A DNA stretch of 64,000 bases from Jannaschia faecimaris (GTDB taxonomy: Bacteria; Pseudomonadota; Alphaproteobacteria; Rhodobacterales; Rhodobacteraceae): NCBI RefSeq assembly GCF_900107415.1, contig NZ_FNPX01000002.1, positions 62,001-126,000 of the forward strand. Direction: 5' to 3'. Below the pieces are notes generated by a model that saw nothing but the letters and a program-made list of their open reading frames with translations, had not been told where the DNA came from and made no database searches. The translations under genes and the position numbers were made by a program. Below are positions 45,575 to 55,654 of the stretch, one piece after another; positions within the stretch are counted from its first letter, which is position 1; each line of letters begins with the position of its first letter.

Positions 45575-46844
45575 GACCGCGCTGACCGCAGCAATCGACC
45601 GCCTGCTTTCAGGTTCGTCGGTTCGTACGCCGCGCTCGATCGGCGTGGCGGTTTCGGGCGGTGGGGATTCCACCGCTCTTCTGCTTGCGGCGCAGGATTG
45701 GGCCACCCAGCGCGACATTCCGGTCCTTGCGGCCACCGTGGATCACGGGCTGCGCGAAGGCGCGGCGGCCGAAGCGGCGTGGGTTGCCGCGCTCTGCGAA
45801 AGCTGCGCGATCCCGCATACCACGCTGCGTCTGACCACATTACATGACGGCCCCGCGCTTCAGGCTCGTGCCCGCGACGCGCGATATGCCGCGCTGGCGG
45901 GCTGGGCGCGGGCGCAGGGCCTGTCGCAGGTTCTTCTGGGGCATACCGCGGACGACGTTGCCGAAACACTCTTGATGCGGCTCAAGCGCGGCATGGGCCT
46001 CGACGCCCTTGCCTCCATCCCCGAGTGGCGGCAGGTCGAGGACGTTAACTTCGGGCGCCCTTTTCTTGGGCAGTCCCGAACAGACTTGCGCGCGGACCTC
46101 GCCTCGCGGGGCATCGTCCCGCTGGAGGATCCATCCAATGACGATACGAGGTTCGAGCGGGTCGCCGTGCGCAAAACAATGCGGGCTCTAGGCCTTGACC
46201 CGACCATGCTTGCCCGAAGCGCCCGCCACCTCAGCGATGCCCGTACCTCCCTTGATACGGTCGCCATGGAGGACCGCCGTGAACTGGTACGCGAAGACCG
46301 CGGCGATTTTGTCTTGCAGGGCAATGCAATCGACTCCCTTCAAAGCGACCGGTTGCGCCGATTGGTCATGCTGATTCTGACCTCCATCACAGGCAAGCCC
46401 CCCCCCCGCGAGGCCGAGCAGACCCGTCTCCTTTCACAGTTACCGAGGTTGCAGGCCCCGCAGACCCTGGCTGGCTGCATTATCTTGCCCGACGGCTCAT
46501 CGGATCATGCCATCCGCTTCGCGAGGGAGTGGTCAGCGGCGGCCCCGGCCGTGCCACAAACCCCGGGCGATGCGGCGACGGTTACGCTGTGGGACGGACG
46601 ATGGGCGGTTATTGGCCCGCAACGTTCCGGCCTTGAAATCGGGGCACTCGGCGATGCCATCAGCCAAACGCCCTGGCGCGATGTAGGCCTGCCTCGCGTC
46701 TCTCTGATGGCGTCTCCGGCGGTGCGCGATGCGGACGGCGCGCTGGTGGCGGCACCCGTTGCGGGCCTTTCGCACGGCTATACGGCACACGCTTCGGAAC
46801 AATTTTCCGCGACACTCCGTCCCTCGCCTTCCGTCTTTGATTGA
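45558..46844 (+). CDS. tilS: tRNA(Ile)-lysidine synthetase TilS
   Basis: This ATP-dependent enzyme adds lysine to C34 of the CAU-anticodon isoleucine tRNA. The P-loop of the N-type PPi synthetase fold is SGGGDS (33-38), followed by AATVDHGLREGAAAEAAWV, LLGHTADDVAETLLMRL and EDPSNDDTRFERVAVRK. Length 428 aa. The frame's first usable start is TTG 45558, inside the end of cpoB; no ATG lies between it and the P-loop. tilS then ftsH after pal-cpoB is a common alphaproteobacterial order. Confidence 0.94.
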   Translation: MAAPDETALTAAIDRLLSGSSVRTPRSIGVAVSGGGDSTALLLAAQDWATQRDIPVLAATVDHGLREGAAAEAAWVAALCESCAIPHTTLRLTTLHDGPALQARARDARYAALAGWARAQGLSQVLLGHTADDVAETLLMRLKRGMGLDALASIPEWRQVEDVNFGRPFLGQSRTDLRADLASRGIVPLEDPSNDDTRFERVAVRKTMRALGLDPTMLARSARHLSDARTSLDTVAMEDRRELVREDRGDFVLQGNAIDSLQSDRLRRLVMLILTSITGKPPPREAEQTRLLSQLPRLQAPQTLAGCIILPDGSSDHAIRFAREWSAAAPAVPQTPGDAATVTLWDGRWAVIGPQRSGLEIGALGDAISQTPWRDVGLPRVSLMASPAVRDADGALVAAPVAGLSHGYTAHASEQFSATLRPSPSVFD

Positions 46845-46919
46845 ACCCCTGCCCTGCGCGCCCTATGTTCAATACAAAGACACGGCGCGGCCCATCCGCG
46901 CCCAGATCGGAGAATTTTC

Positions 46920-48830
46920 TTGGGTAACGCGCGCAATATCGCCTTCTGGGTGCTGCTTTTCGTCTTGGTCATGGCCCTGTTCCAGCTGTTCTCAGGCGGC
47001 AACTCGGCCATGTCGGGCCGCGAAGTGCCATATTCGGACTTCATCAACCAGGTCGAGAACGGCTCCGTATCGGAAGTGACGCTGGACGGCGAACAGATCT
47101 ATTTCCGCGGCAGCGGCGGCACCGACATGGTGACGATCAAACCGACCGAGGTGGACGTCACCGACACACTTCTTGCGAATGACGTGCGGATCAGCGCCGA
47201 AAGCCAACAACAGTCGGGCTTCTTGTCCGCGCTTGGCCTATGGCTTCCGTTCCTCGTCCTGATCGGCGTCTGGATTTTCTTCATGAACCGGATGCAGGGT
47301 GGCGGCAAAGGCGGTGCAATGGGCTTCGGCAAGTCGAAGGCGAAGCTGCTTACCGAGAAGTCGGGCCGTGTTACGTTCGATGACGTCGCGGGCATCGACG
47401 AAGCCAAGGACGATCTTGAAGAAATAGTGGAATTCCTGCGCAACCCGCAGAAATTCTCCCGTTTGGGCGGAAAAATCCCCAAAGGCGCTCTGCTTGTTGG
47501 TCCTCCGGGAACGGGTAAGACCCTGCTGGCCCGCGCTGTGGCCGGCGAAGCGGGCGTACCTTTCTTCACCATCTCCGGATCCGACTTTGTCGAGATGTTC
47601 GTGGGCGTCGGTGCCAGCCGCGTACGCGACATGTTCGAGCAAGCGAAAAAGAACGCACCGTGCATTGTCTTCATCGACGAGATCGACGCCGTGGGCCGGT
47701 CCCGTGGCGTGGGATACGGCGGTGGCAACGACGAGCGCGAACAGACGCTCAATCAGTTGCTCGTGGAGATGGACGGCTTTGAGGCCAACGAAGGCATCAT
47801 CATTGTCGCGGCGACCAACCGCCCCGACGTTCTGGATCCCGCACTTTTGCGCCCCGGTCGGTTCGACCGTCAGGTGCAAGTGCCTAACCCGGACATCAAG
47901 GGCCGCGAAAAGATCCTTGGCGTGCATGCCAAGAAGGTCCCGCTGGGGGCTGATGTCGATCTGCGTATCATTGCCCGCGGCACGCCCGGTTTCTCGGGTG
48001 CCGACCTTGCAAACCTCGTGAACGAATCTGCTCTTGCGGCTGCGCGGATCGGGCGACGCGTCGTCACGATGGAGGATTTTGAGAACGCAAAAGACAAGGT
48101 CATGATGGGAGCGGAGCGCCGCTCAATGGTCATGACCGAGGACGAGAAGAAGCTGACAGCCTACCACGAGGCTGGGCACGCCGTTGTCGGCCTGAACGTC
48201 CCGCAGCACGACCCGATCCATAAGGCGACGATCATCCCACGGGGCCGTGCCTTGGGATTGGTTCTGTCGTTGCCCGAACGAGACCGTATTTCGGCCAGCT
48301 ATCTTTGGTTTACGTCGCGCATTGCGATGGCCATGGGCGGCCGCGTCGCGGAGGAGCTGATCTTCGGCAAAGAGCACATCACGTCAGGTGCGAGCCAAGA
48401 TATCAAGCAGGCCACGCAGATGGCGCGAGCGATGGTCACGCAATATGGGTACGCCCATGAGGAGTTGGGCTTCGTCGACTACGCTAATGAGCAACAGTCC
48501 TTCCTGGGCAACTACGGCGGCGGTGCAAGCCATTCCGCCGATACCCAGCGTAAGATCGACGAGAAGGTAATCGAGATCATCAACGATGGTTACGAAACTG
48601 CAAAGCGTATCCTGACCGAGAAGTCAGACGCGTTGGAGAACTTGGCTCAAGGTCTGTTGGAGTACGAAACGCTGACGGGCGCAGAGATCATGAAGGTGAT
48701 CAACGGCGAAGTGTTGACCCGGAGCGACGATGACGACGACGCCGATACCGGCGGCAGCAGCCTGACTGCGGTGCCAAAGACCAAGCCCAAGCCCAAGGGA
48801 CCCGACCTAAGTCCCGAACCAAGTGCCTGA
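46920..48830 (+). CDS. ftsH: Membrane ATP-dependent zinc metalloprotease FtsH
   Basis: This essential AAA+ protease degrades membrane and short-lived cytosolic proteins. The 636-aa protein has two N-terminal membrane segments (about 6-23 and 100-120), Walker A GPPGTGKT (194-201), the FVG pore loop ([13 protein letters not shown]), a second region of homology (PGRFDRQV) and the zinc site HEAGH (416-420). The start is TTG 46920 with GGAGAA placed 7 nt upstream. A C-terminal Asp-rich tail (SDDDDDAD) precedes a lysine/proline-rich end. A strong terminator follows. Confidence 0.98.
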   Translation: MGNARNIAFWVLLFVLVMALFQLFSGGNSAMSGREVPYSDFINQVENGSVSEVTLDGEQIYFRGSGGTDMVTIKPTEVDVTDTLLANDVRISAESQQQSGFLSALGLWLPFLVLIGVWIFFMNRMQGGGKGGAMGFGKSKAKLLTEKSGRVTFDDVAGIDEAKDDLEEIVEFLRNPQKFSRLGGKIPKGALLVGPPGTGKTLLARAVAGEAGVPFFTISGSDFVEMFVGVGASRVRDMFEQAKKNAPCIVFIDEIDAVGRSRGVGYGGGNDEREQTLNQLLVEMDGFEANEGIIIVAATNRPDVLDPALLRPGRFDRQVQVPNPDIKGREKILGVHAKKVPLGADVDLRIIARGTPGFSGADLANLVNESALAAARIGRRVVTMEDFENAKDKVMMGAERRSMVMTEDEKKLTAYHEAGHAVVGLNVPQHDPIHKATIIPRGRALGLVLSLPERDRISASYLWFTSRIAMAMGGRVAEELIFGKEHITSGASQDIKQATQMARAMVTQYGYAHEELGFVDYANEQQSFLGNYGGGASHSADTQRKIDEKVIEIINDGYETAKRILTEKSDALENLAQGLLEYETLTGAEIMKVINGEVLTRSDDDDDADTGGSSLTAVPKTKPKPKGPDLSPEPSA

Positions 48831-48839
48831 CAGGACACT

Positions 48840-48865
48840 CCCCCGGCCTCGCGCCGGGGGTTTTC
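48840..48865 (+). terminator. ftsH terminator
   Basis: CCCCCGGC (48840-48847) pairs with GCCGGGGG (48853-48860) over CTCGC, followed by TTTTCGTT. It closes the tol-tilS-ftsH block. Confidence 0.85.
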
Positions 48866-48933
48866 GTTCAAATAGGTGTTCTTGGGATCGCAGCCCCTCT
48901 AAGACCACGTAAAGATCGAACGGGCCGGGGAAG

Positions 48934-49569
48934 ATGATGCCGATTCATGATGATGCGACAAAGATACGCCCCTACGGGGATTTCTGCGTTTGGGGGATTA
49001 TTGCCGCTTTTGCCTTTGGGTGGTGGAAAGCAGGGCTGATCAATGAAGGTGGTGCGCTGGAGCTGGCAACGGTGATCGCCTTGGTGCTGACTTTCGGCCT
49101 TTTCATTCTCCGACTGCCAAGTTTAGCGATGGGTCCGGAATGGCATCTGCCAGCTTTGACCCTGCTTTTTGTCCTTCGGGAACTGGATTTTGACAAACGA
49201 TTCATGGAAGTCGGCGTGCTGAAACTACGGCTCTATAGCGGCGATGCGCCGTTGGTGTTGAAATTCATCGGGGCCATGGTGATCGCGATTGTCCTGATCT
49301 GCCTGTATCGGGTGGTCCGCCACAACGGACGCGCTTTTCTGGTTGCCCTGCGTGCGCGGGAAGGCTGGGCTATCACCATTGCGCTTGGCTTCGTCAGTGG
49401 CGTGGTGGCCAAGAGCGTGGACGGGCTGGGTCGCAAGCTGGCCCCATTCGGCGTCGAACTCAGCGAAGCACAGGGACTGTTTACAATCTTCGTCGAAGAA
49501 TTCCTGGAGCTTGGCTTTGCCACGGCACTGCTGATCTCTCTGTTCCTTTGGATCCGCGGCTACGCCTGA
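48934..49569 (+). CDS. Membrane protein of unknown function
   Basis: This 211-aa protein has about five membrane segments: 17-35 (FCVWGIIAAFAFGWW), 43-62 (LATVIALVLTFGLFIL), 108-128 (LKFIGAMVIAIVLICLY), 146-165 (ITIALGFVSGVVA) and 190-208 (LGFATALLISLFLWI). A short loop with ELDFDKRFMEVG between the second and third segments stands out as a charged cytoplasmic or periplasmic patch. No family recognised. It follows the ftsH terminator and ends 19 bp before a MOSC-domain gene on the same strand. Confidence 0.65.
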   Translation: MMPIHDDATKIRPYGDFCVWGIIAAFAFGWWKAGLINEGGALELATVIALVLTFGLFILRLPSLAMGPEWHLPALTLLFVLRELDFDKRFMEVGVLKLRLYSGDAPLVLKFIGAMVIAIVLICLYRVVRHNGRAFLVALRAREGWAITIALGFVSGVVAKSVDGLGRKLAPFGVELSEAQGLFTIFVEEFLELGFATALLISLFLWIRGYA

Positions 49570-49588
49570 GGGGTTTTCGGAGGTTTCC

Positions 49589-50170
49589 ATGCCAGCACTT
49601 AAAGCCACGCTGATATCAGGCCATGTCACTTGGGTTGGGGTCGTTCCGGCCCGGGACCTCACCCTCTCGTCTTGCCCGCGCGACAGGTTGCACCTGACAT
49701 TTGCCGGCCCGGAAGGGGAGGATCATGCCGGTTTAACCCGTCCGTCCTGCCTGCGGGTGACGGCCCAATACGAACCGGGCACGGAAATCCGCAACACACG
49801 GCAATTGTCCATCGTATCGGCAGAGGATCTGGAGGCCATTCGACGGAAGGTCGGAACCGAGTTTTTCGACCCCGGATGGATCGGCGCGACCATGGTGGTA
49901 TCCGGGATCCCGGACCTTACTTTTCTGCCACCGTCATCGCGTCTACAATTTGAAGACGGGGCCACGATCACGGTCGATATGGAAAACCGCGCCTGTACCC
50001 TGCCGGTTCAGGTGATCGAGGCAGACGCGCCGGGGCACGGGCGCACGTTCATGGCGGCCGCAAGGGGGCGGCGTGGCGTGACGGCTTGGGTGGAGCGCGA
50101 AGGTATCGTGCGCATCGGCGACGAAGTGCGTCTACACGTTCCGGATCAACGCACTTGGCGCGGGCATTAA
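49589..50170 (+). CDS. MOSC-domain protein
   Basis: This 193-aa protein resembles the molybdenum-cofactor sulfurase C-terminal fold. Visible elements are RDRLHLTFAGPEGEDHAGLTRPSCLRV near the start, IRNTRQLSIVSAEDLEAI, the conserved block ATMVVSGIPDLTFLPPSSRLQ and VDMENRACTLPVQVI, and the C-terminal RGRRGVTAWVEREGIVRIGDEV. MOSC proteins are thought to handle sulfur or thiol transfer; the cysteine in RPSC or ENRAC is the obvious candidate. It lies 19 bp after the membrane protein and converges with a small minus-strand unit. Confidence 0.8.
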   Translation: MPALKATLISGHVTWVGVVPARDLTLSSCPRDRLHLTFAGPEGEDHAGLTRPSCLRVTAQYEPGTEIRNTRQLSIVSAEDLEAIRRKVGTEFFDPGWIGATMVVSGIPDLTFLPPSSRLQFEDGATITVDMENRACTLPVQVIEADAPGHGRTFMAAARGRRGVTAWVEREGIVRIGDEVRLHVPDQRTWRGH

Positions 50171-50197
50171 AAAACGCCGGGCTTTCTCGGCCCGGCG
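50168..50197 (-). terminator. Terminator for the minus-strand microprotein gene
   Basis: CGCCGGGC (50175-50182) pairs with GCCCGGCG (50190-50197). Read on the minus strand the stem is followed by TTTTTT, so it terminates transcripts coming from the 27-codon gene at 50226-50309. It overlaps the end of the convergent MOSC gene. Confidence 0.75.
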
Positions 50198-50225
50198 CTC
50201 CAAGGTTCAGATCGCCGCGTGGGAC

Positions 50226-50309
50226 TCAGCCCAAGGCTAAACCTGTGATCAGAGCGAGACTGAGCCCGGCGACAAAACCGACATGGATAAACAGGCTGGT
50301 GGCAGTCAT
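50226..50309 (-). CDS. 27-residue hydrophobic microprotein
   Basis: This is a very short gene that reads MTATSLFIHVGFVAGLSLAL followed by ITGLALG. The product is almost entirely hydrophobic and is long enough for one membrane helix (about residues 5-26). The ATG at 50309 has TTGGAG placed about 8 nt upstream, a perfect terminator lies 30 nt after the stop, and a small hairpin CGGCA/TGCCG (50334-50349) sits in the leader. Together these make a self-contained minus-strand unit between the MOSC gene and fhs. I know no family with this sequence; a small membrane regulator or a leader-type peptide are both possible. Confidence 0.6.
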   Translation of the reverse strand: MTATSLFIHVGFVAGLSLALITGLALG

Positions 50310-50581
50310 GGCAGGCTCCAATAATTAGGTGTTCGGCAGTTTCTTGCCGATAGTGTAACTCATTCTTGCAGACCTAACACTTAACAAATGGTTTCAGTTC
50401 CGTGATTCGCGCTTCATCATTGTGATACCGCCGCGTCATCCGATCTGCGGGTAATCCCATCTTCGGCATCGCCTTGCGGCACGGCGTCAGAATGACTTGG
50501 AATGTCGGTTTCGCACGTCCACCCCCCCGCCCTTGCCCCTAGGCGTTGTGACACGCCGGCCCGAAGAGGAGATCGACCGCC

Positions 50582-52258
50582 ATGACCCACAAGACCGATA
50601 TCGAGATTGCCCGCGCGGCCAAGAAACGACCGATCCTCGAAATCGGCGAGAAGCTCGGAATCGGGGCCGACGACCTTCTGCCTTACGGCCATGACAAGGC
50701 GAAGGTCAGCCAGAGCTTCATAAACTCCACCAAGGGCAAGCCTAGCGGCAAGCTGATCCTCGTGACCGCCATCAACCCGACACCGGCGGGCGAAGGCAAG
50801 ACCACGACGACCGTGGGTCTGGGCGACGGGCTGAACGCGATCGGCAAAAAGGCGATGATCTGCATTCGCGAAGCCTCCCTCGGGCCGAACTTCGGGATGA
50901 AGGGCGGGGCCGCGGGCGGTGGATACGCGCAGGTCGTGCCGATGGAGGAGATGAACCTCCATTTCACCGGCGACTTCCACGCCATCACGTCGGCCCATTC
51001 GCTTTTGTCGGCGATGATCGACAATCATATCTATTGGGGCAATGCGCTGGAGATCGACACCCGCCGCGTCGTCTGGCGGCGCGTCGTCGACATGAACGAC
51101 CGCGCGCTGCGCCAAATCACCGCGTCGCTTGGCGGGGTCGCCAACGGCTTCCCACGCGAGGCCGGCTTTGACATCACCGTGGCGTCGGAGGTCATGGCCT
51201 GCCTGTGTCTGGCGACTGACCTGAAGGATCTGGAAAGGCGGCTGGGCGACATGATCGTGGCCTACACGCGGGAGAGGAAGCCGATCTTCGCCCGCGACAT
51301 CAAGGCCGACGGCGCGATGACCGTCCTGCTCAAGGACGCGATGCAGCCGAACCTGGTGCAAACGCTGGAAAACAATCCAGCCTTCGTGCACGGTGGGCCA
51401 TTCGCCAATATCGCCCACGGCTGCAACTCGGTCATTGCTACGACAACAGCGCTGAAACTGGTCGACTACGTGGTGACCGAGGCCGGGTTCGGGGCCGACC
51501 TCGGGGCTGAAAAATTCATGAACATCAAGTGCCGCAAGGCCGGCATCGCGCCCGACTGCGTGGTGCTGGTCGCCACCGTGCGCGCGATGAAGATGAACGG
51601 CGGCGTCACCAAGGCGGACCTGGGGGCCGAGAACGTGGCGGCGGTCAACGCGGGCTGCGCCAACTTGGGCCGTCACATCGGCAACATCAAAAGCTTCGGC
51701 GTCCCCGTTGTCGTGGCGATCAACCACTTCACCGGCGATACCGAGGCCGAGGTGCAGGCCGTCAAGGACTATGTTGCCAGCCAAGGGGCCGAGGCCATCG
51801 TGTCACGTCACTGGGCCGACGGTTCCGCCGGATCTGCCGACCTTGCCGCCCGCGTCGCCGAGATCGCGGATTCCGGCGTATCGAACTTCTCCCCGCTCTA
51901 CCCCGACGAGATGCCCCTCTTCGAGAAGATGGAGACTATCGCCAAGCGCATCTATCACGCCGATGCCGTGATAGCCGACAGCAAGATCCGCGATCAGTTG
52001 AAAGCCTGGGAAGACCAAGGCTACGGCAACCTCCCGGTCTGCATGGCAAAGACGCAATATTCCTTCAGCACCGATCCAACCCTGCGCGGCGCGCCGACGG
52101 GCCATTCCGTGCCCGTGCGCGAGGTGCGCCTTTCGGCCGGGGCGGGCTTCATCGTGGCGGTTTGTGGGGATATCATGACCATGCCAGGCTTGCCCCGCGT
52201 TCCATCGGCCGAAAATATCCGCCTGAACGACGCAGGCGAGGTCGAAGGGCTCTTCTGA
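50582..52258 (+). CDS. fhs: Formate-tetrahydrofolate ligase
   Basis: This ATP-dependent enzyme makes 10-formyl-tetrahydrofolate from formate. The 558-aa protein has the P-loop TPAGEGKT (67-74), [28 protein letters not shown], and the [20 protein letters not shown] block, all typical. It starts with [18 protein letters not shown] after GAAGAGGAG. In Rhodobacteraceae it is often placed with folD, as here (482 bp apart, with chorismate mutase between), supplying one-carbon units from formate, for example during growth on methylated sulfur or amine compounds. Confidence 0.97.
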   Translation: MTHKTDIEIARAAKKRPILEIGEKLGIGADDLLPYGHDKAKVSQSFINSTKGKPSGKLILVTAINPTPAGEGKTTTTVGLGDGLNAIGKKAMICIREASLGPNFGMKGGAAGGGYAQVVPMEEMNLHFTGDFHAITSAHSLLSAMIDNHIYWGNALEIDTRRVVWRRVVDMNDRALRQITASLGGVANGFPREAGFDITVASEVMACLCLATDLKDLERRLGDMIVAYTRERKPIFARDIKADGAMTVLLKDAMQPNLVQTLENNPAFVHGGPFANIAHGCNSVIATTTALKLVDYVVTEAGFGADLGAEKFMNIKCRKAGIAPDCVVLVATVRAMKMNGGVTKADLGAENVAAVNAGCANLGRHIGNIKSFGVPVVVAINHFTGDTEAEVQAVKDYVASQGAEAIVSRHWADGSAGSADLAARVAEIADSGVSNFSPLYPDEMPLFEKMETIAKRIYHADAVIADSKIRDQLKAWEDQGYGNLPVCMAKTQYSFSTDPTLRGAPTGHSVPVREVRLSAGAGFIVAVCGDIMTMPGLPRVPSAENIRLNDAGEVEGLF

Positions 52259-52376
52259 TCGTGCGGCCGGTGCGCCACCTCTCCTATGTGGTTGAGCGTA
52301 CCAACCATTAGCGTGTAAGACGCGCCACGCCCTGCGGCGCGAAAATCGCCGCCCCAGCCCGACGGAGCAGCGCGAC

Positions 52377-52697
52377 ATGACAAGCCCCAGACCGGACCCA
52401 GCCACGCTGAAAACACTTGCGGACTGCCGTGCGGGGATCGACGCGATCGACGGAGAATTGATGATACTGCTCGCCGAGCGGCAGGCCCACGTCGCTCAGG
52501 TCGTGGGGATCAAGGCGCGCGAGGGTGTCGCAGCCGCCGCCCCGACCCGCGCCGCCGCCGTCATCGAACGCACCCGGCAGCTGGCCTTGGATGTGGGCGT
52601 CGATGCCGACTTGGCGGAGGCACTGTGGCAGACGATGATCGATCATTTCATTACCAAGGAAGAAGCCGTTCTTGGCAAGGGCGGCTCTGACCTCTGA
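52377..52697 (+). CDS. Chorismate mutase (AroQ class)
   Basis: This is a 106-aa helical enzyme of the AroQ-alpha type converting chorismate to prephenate. Key parts are [30 protein letters not shown] (first helix; Arg and Asp positions preserved), [22 protein letters not shown], and [19 protein letters not shown] (last helix). Small monofunctional members include isochorismate-pyruvate lyase types such as PchB, but the fit to chorismate mutase of alphaproteobacteria is better. It lies between fhs and folD, 43 bp before folD's ATG. Confidence 0.88.
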   Translation: MTSPRPDPATLKTLADCRAGIDAIDGELMILLAERQAHVAQVVGIKAREGVAAAAPTRAAAVIERTRQLALDVGVDADLAEALWQTMIDHFITKEEAVLGKGGSDL

Positions 52698-52740
52698 CCC
52701 CGACCAAATGGCTCCTCGACTGATCAAGAAGGACGACTTC

Positions 52741-53646
52741 ATGACCGCGACACTGATCGACGGAAAGGCCTTTGCGGCCAAGATGCGCGCGCGCGTCGCC
52801 GACGAGGTGGCGCGCGTGAAGGCCGCCGGTATTGTGCCCGGCCTTGCCGTCGTGCTGGTCGGCGAAGACCCGGCCAGCGCGGTCTATGTACGCAACAAGG
52901 GCAAGCAGACGCTGGAAGTCGGCATGGAAAGCTTTGAACACAAGCTGCCCATCGACACGTCCGAGGCGGATTTGCTGGACCTGATTGCCACGTTGAACGC
53001 CGACCCCGCGGTGCATGGCATCCTGTGCCAATTGCCGGTGCCCGATCACATCGACGCCGACAAGGTTCTCGCCGCCATCGACCCGGCCAAGGACGTGGAT
53101 GGGTTCCACGTCTCCAACGTCGGCCTGCTGGCCACGGGGCAAAAGGCAATGGTCCCATGCACGCCCCTGGGGTGTCTCATGATGCTGCGCGACCTGCACG
53201 GATCGCTGTCGGGCATGGACGCCGTGGTCGTCGGGCGGTCGAACATCGTTGGCAAACCGATGGCGCAGCTTCTGCTCCGCGACAGTTGCACCGTGACCAT
53301 AGCCCATTCCCGCACGAAGAATATCGAAGATGTCGTGCGCCGCGCCGACATCGTGGTCGCCGCCGTGGGCCGCCCGGAAATGGTGACGGGCGACTGGATC
53401 AAGCCCGGTGCCACCGTCATCGACGTGGGCATCAACCGGATCGGTGCCGGCCTCAAGGACGATGGCTCACCCAAAACACGCCTTGTCGGCGATTGCCATT
53501 TCGAAAGCTGTGCGGCGGTGGCCGGGGCGATTACGCCGGTGCCCGGCGGAGTGGGCCCGATGACCATCGCCTGCCTGCTGGCCAACACGCTGACGGCCTG
53601 TTGCCGGGCGAATGGATTGGCCGAGCCCGAGGGCCTTACGGCCTAG
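52741..53646 (+). CDS. folD: Methylenetetrahydrofolate dehydrogenase/cyclohydrolase FolD
   Basis: This bifunctional enzyme interconverts methylene- and formyl-tetrahydrofolate with NADP. The 301-aa protein has [17 protein letters not shown] (with the catalytic lysine), [12 protein letters not shown] and the NADP-binding [14 protein letters not shown], then [18 protein letters not shown] at the end. I set the start at ATG 52741 after AGAAGGA; the frame from 52672 begins inside the chorismate mutase gene. The stop overlaps the end of the convergent hydrolase gene by four bases. Confidence 0.97.
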   Translation: MTATLIDGKAFAAKMRARVADEVARVKAAGIVPGLAVVLVGEDPASAVYVRNKGKQTLEVGMESFEHKLPIDTSEADLLDLIATLNADPAVHGILCQLPVPDHIDADKVLAAIDPAKDVDGFHVSNVGLLATGQKAMVPCTPLGCLMMLRDLHGSLSGMDAVVVGRSNIVGKPMAQLLLRDSCTVTIAHSRTKNIEDVVRRADIVVAAVGRPEMVTGDWIKPGATVIDVGINRIGAGLKDDGSPKTRLVGDCHFESCAAVAGAITPVPGGVGPMTIACLLANTLTACCRANGLAEPEGLTA

Positions 53647-54392
53647 GCGTCAAGAAACGCGCGGCAAGCGGCCTCGAATTCGCGCGGTTTCTCGGCGTGC
53701 AGCCAATGATGCGCATCGGGGATCTTGGCAAAGCGTGCCTGCGGAAACAGCGCCTTGATGGGCGCGCGATGTTCGGGGCGGACGTAGTCGCTCGCGCCCC
53801 CCGACAGGAAAAACGCGGGCACATCTACCGGCCCGGCTATGTCCGGGAAGTCGATGATCGCAGCCATATCCGCCTCCAACACATCAAGGTTCAGCATCCA
53901 GCGTCCTGCCTTGACATCCAGCGACTGCAACAGGAACGATCGCGTACCATCGTCGGGCACCTGCCCGAGCTGTTCGGCGGCTTCGGACCGGCGCGTCACC
54001 TTCGAAAGATCCACGCCCCGCATCGCGGCAATCAGATGCGCCTGCGTGTGGGAATAGGCCACAGGCGCTATGTCGGCGACGATCAGGCGATTAACCTGTT
54101 GCGGCTGCATCAAGGTCAGGACCATTGCCGCCTTGCCGCCCATCGAGTGACCCAGAACGTCATGCGGCTGGTCCCCGATCACCTGCGCCAGATCCACCGC
54201 CATTTCGGGATACGTCTGCGCCTCGAACCATGGGCTGTCACCGTGGTTGCGCATGTCGACGGCCACTACCTCCCGATCAACGGACAAGCGTTTTGCGATG
54301 ACACCCCAGTTGCGCGCCGAGCCGAACAGGCCATGCGCGATCAGAAGCGGAGGACGGTCGGAGGGCGCGCCGTGGCGGATCGTATTCAGCAT
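53643..54392 (-). CDS. Alpha/beta-hydrolase (YbfF-like)
   Basis: This 249-aa esterase-like hydrolase has the oxyanion-loop region [12 protein letters not shown] (19-30), nucleophile elbow GHSMGG (Ser83) and a catalytic histidine in [15 protein letters not shown] near residue 229. The acid is likely the Asp in the SGGASDYV loop. The YbfF group hydrolyses short esters or acyl-CoA-like compounds. It converges with folD, overlapping its stop by four bases, and is divergent from rsgA by 165 bp. Confidence 0.9.
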   Translation of the reverse strand: MLNTIRHGAPSDRPPLLIAHGLFGSARNWGVIAKRLSVDREVVAVDMRNHGDSPWFEAQTYPEMAVDLAQVIGDQPHDVLGHSMGGKAAMVLTLMQPQQVNRLIVADIAPVAYSHTQAHLIAAMRGVDLSKVTRRSEAAEQLGQVPDDGTRSFLLQSLDVKAGRWMLNLDVLEADMAAIIDFPDIAGPVDVPAFFLSGGASDYVRPEHRAPIKALFPQARFAKIPDAHHWLHAEKPREFEAACRAFLDA

Positions 54393-54557
54393 GCAACCAG
54401 ATTATCCCGCCCCCGTCAGAATTGCCAGACGCGCGGGCGTCAGCCCAACCCGGAAGCCCGGCATCGCCGGCACCACGGATCGGCGCATTCGGGCCTGACG
54501 GCTTGCCCCCGGCGCTTGGCACGTGCCAACTGACGGCGTTCCTGCGAAAGCTCCAGA

Positions 54558-55592
54558 ATGTCCGACAGCGCCGCCCCCGATCACCCGACATTGGCCGCCC
54601 TCGGCTGGCAGGTCTTTTTCGCCGATCAGGTCACTGACAACGCGGCTGTACCCGCGCGTGTCATGGAAGTGCACCGCAGCGGCGCGCAGGCGCTCGGCCC
54701 GGAAGGCGAAGTTCGCATCCCACCTGGCGTCGATGCGACCGTGGGCGACTGGGTGCTGTTCGATCCCGTGCTGCCAGCGAAATCGCACGTGCTGGACCGG
54801 TTCAGCCTGATCAAACGCCGCGCGCCCGGCAAGGGGCACGACGTACAGGCTATTGCCGCCAACGTGGACACGGTCTTCATCGTCACGTCATGCACGCGCG
54901 AATTCAACGTGGCGCGTCTGGAGCGCTACGTCGCTCTCACGCTGGAAGCTGGGGCCGAAGCGGTGATCGTGTTGACCAAACCGGATCTCTGCAACGATGT
55001 TGCCGCGCTCGAACGGGCCGCGCGAGGCATCTCGGACCAGGTGACGATCGTCACGCTCGACGCGCGGGGGGCGGAACCGGCGGACAAACTCGCCCAATGG
55101 TGCGCGCCGGGTCGCACGGTCGCTTTCCTCGGCTCCTCCGGAGTTGGCAAGTCGACGCTGGTCAACGCCCTCTCGGACGGAGCCGAGATTGCGACACAGC
55201 CCGCGCGCGAAGCCGACCATCGCGGCCGTCACACCACCACGCACCGACAGATGCACCGGCTGCCGGGGGGCGCGCTGGTCGTCGATACGCCGGGCATGCG
55301 GGAGTTGCAGCTGACCGATACGGCCGAGGGGCTGGCAATGCTCTTCGCCGATCTGGAGGCGCTGGCCACGACCTGCAAGTTCCGAGATTGCGCCCATACG
55401 GTCGAGCCGGGCTGCGCTATCAAGGCGGCACTCGCGGCGGGCGACATCGATCCGGACCGGGTGGAGCGGTGGAAGGTTCTTGTTGCCGAGGACACCTTCA
55501 ACACCCAAAGCTTGTCGGGACGTCGTTGGGACGAGAAGGAACGCGCCGAGGGCATACGCGACCGACGTGCCCGGCTTGGAAAGGGCGGCTGA
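54558..55592 (+). CDS. rsgA: Small-subunit ribosome biogenesis GTPase RsgA
   Basis: This circularly permuted GTPase assists late 30S assembly. The 344-aa protein has an N-terminal OB fold, then G4 as TKPD (140-143), G1 GSSGVGKS (192-199), switch region HRGRHTTTHR (221-230) and G3 DTPG (243-246), and ends with a zinc-knuckle (Cys273, Cys278, His280, Cys286). The order G4-G1-G3 is the family hallmark. G4 uses Thr instead of the usual Asn, as in many RsgA proteins. A GGGCGG/CCGCCC stem overlaps its stop. Confidence 0.96.
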   Translation: MSDSAAPDHPTLAALGWQVFFADQVTDNAAVPARVMEVHRSGAQALGPEGEVRIPPGVDATVGDWVLFDPVLPAKSHVLDRFSLIKRRAPGKGHDVQAIAANVDTVFIVTSCTREFNVARLERYVALTLEAGAEAVIVLTKPDLCNDVAALERAARGISDQVTIVTLDARGAEPADKLAQWCAPGRTVAFLGSSGVGKSTLVNALSDGAEIATQPAREADHRGRHTTTHRQMHRLPGGALVVDTPGMRELQLTDTAEGLAMLFADLEALATTCKFRDCAHTVEPGCAIKAALAAGDIDPDRVERWKVLVAEDTFNTQSLSGRRWDEKERAEGIRDRRARLGKGG

Positions 55593-55610
55593 CCGCCCCT
55601 TCCTCTTGCC

Positions 55611-55649
55611 TGAAATATCCCGGGGGTCTGGGGGCTGGCCCCCAGCCTC
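55611..55649 (+). repeat. Interspersed palindromic element, copy 1
   Basis: AAATATCCCGGGGGTC is followed by CTGGGGG-CTGG-CCCCCAG (55628-55645), a perfect 7-bp stem. A second copy with the same order of parts is at 63795-63828. It lies between convergent rsgA and the pirin gene, as such elements typically do in this group. Confidence 0.6.
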
Positions 55650-55654
55650 CGAAA

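Noticed and set aside
53025-54533. A 502-codon plus-strand open frame
   Set aside because: It is out of frame with folD and antisense to the hydrolase gene, both of which have clear family motifs, and its translation is arginine/proline-rich noise.
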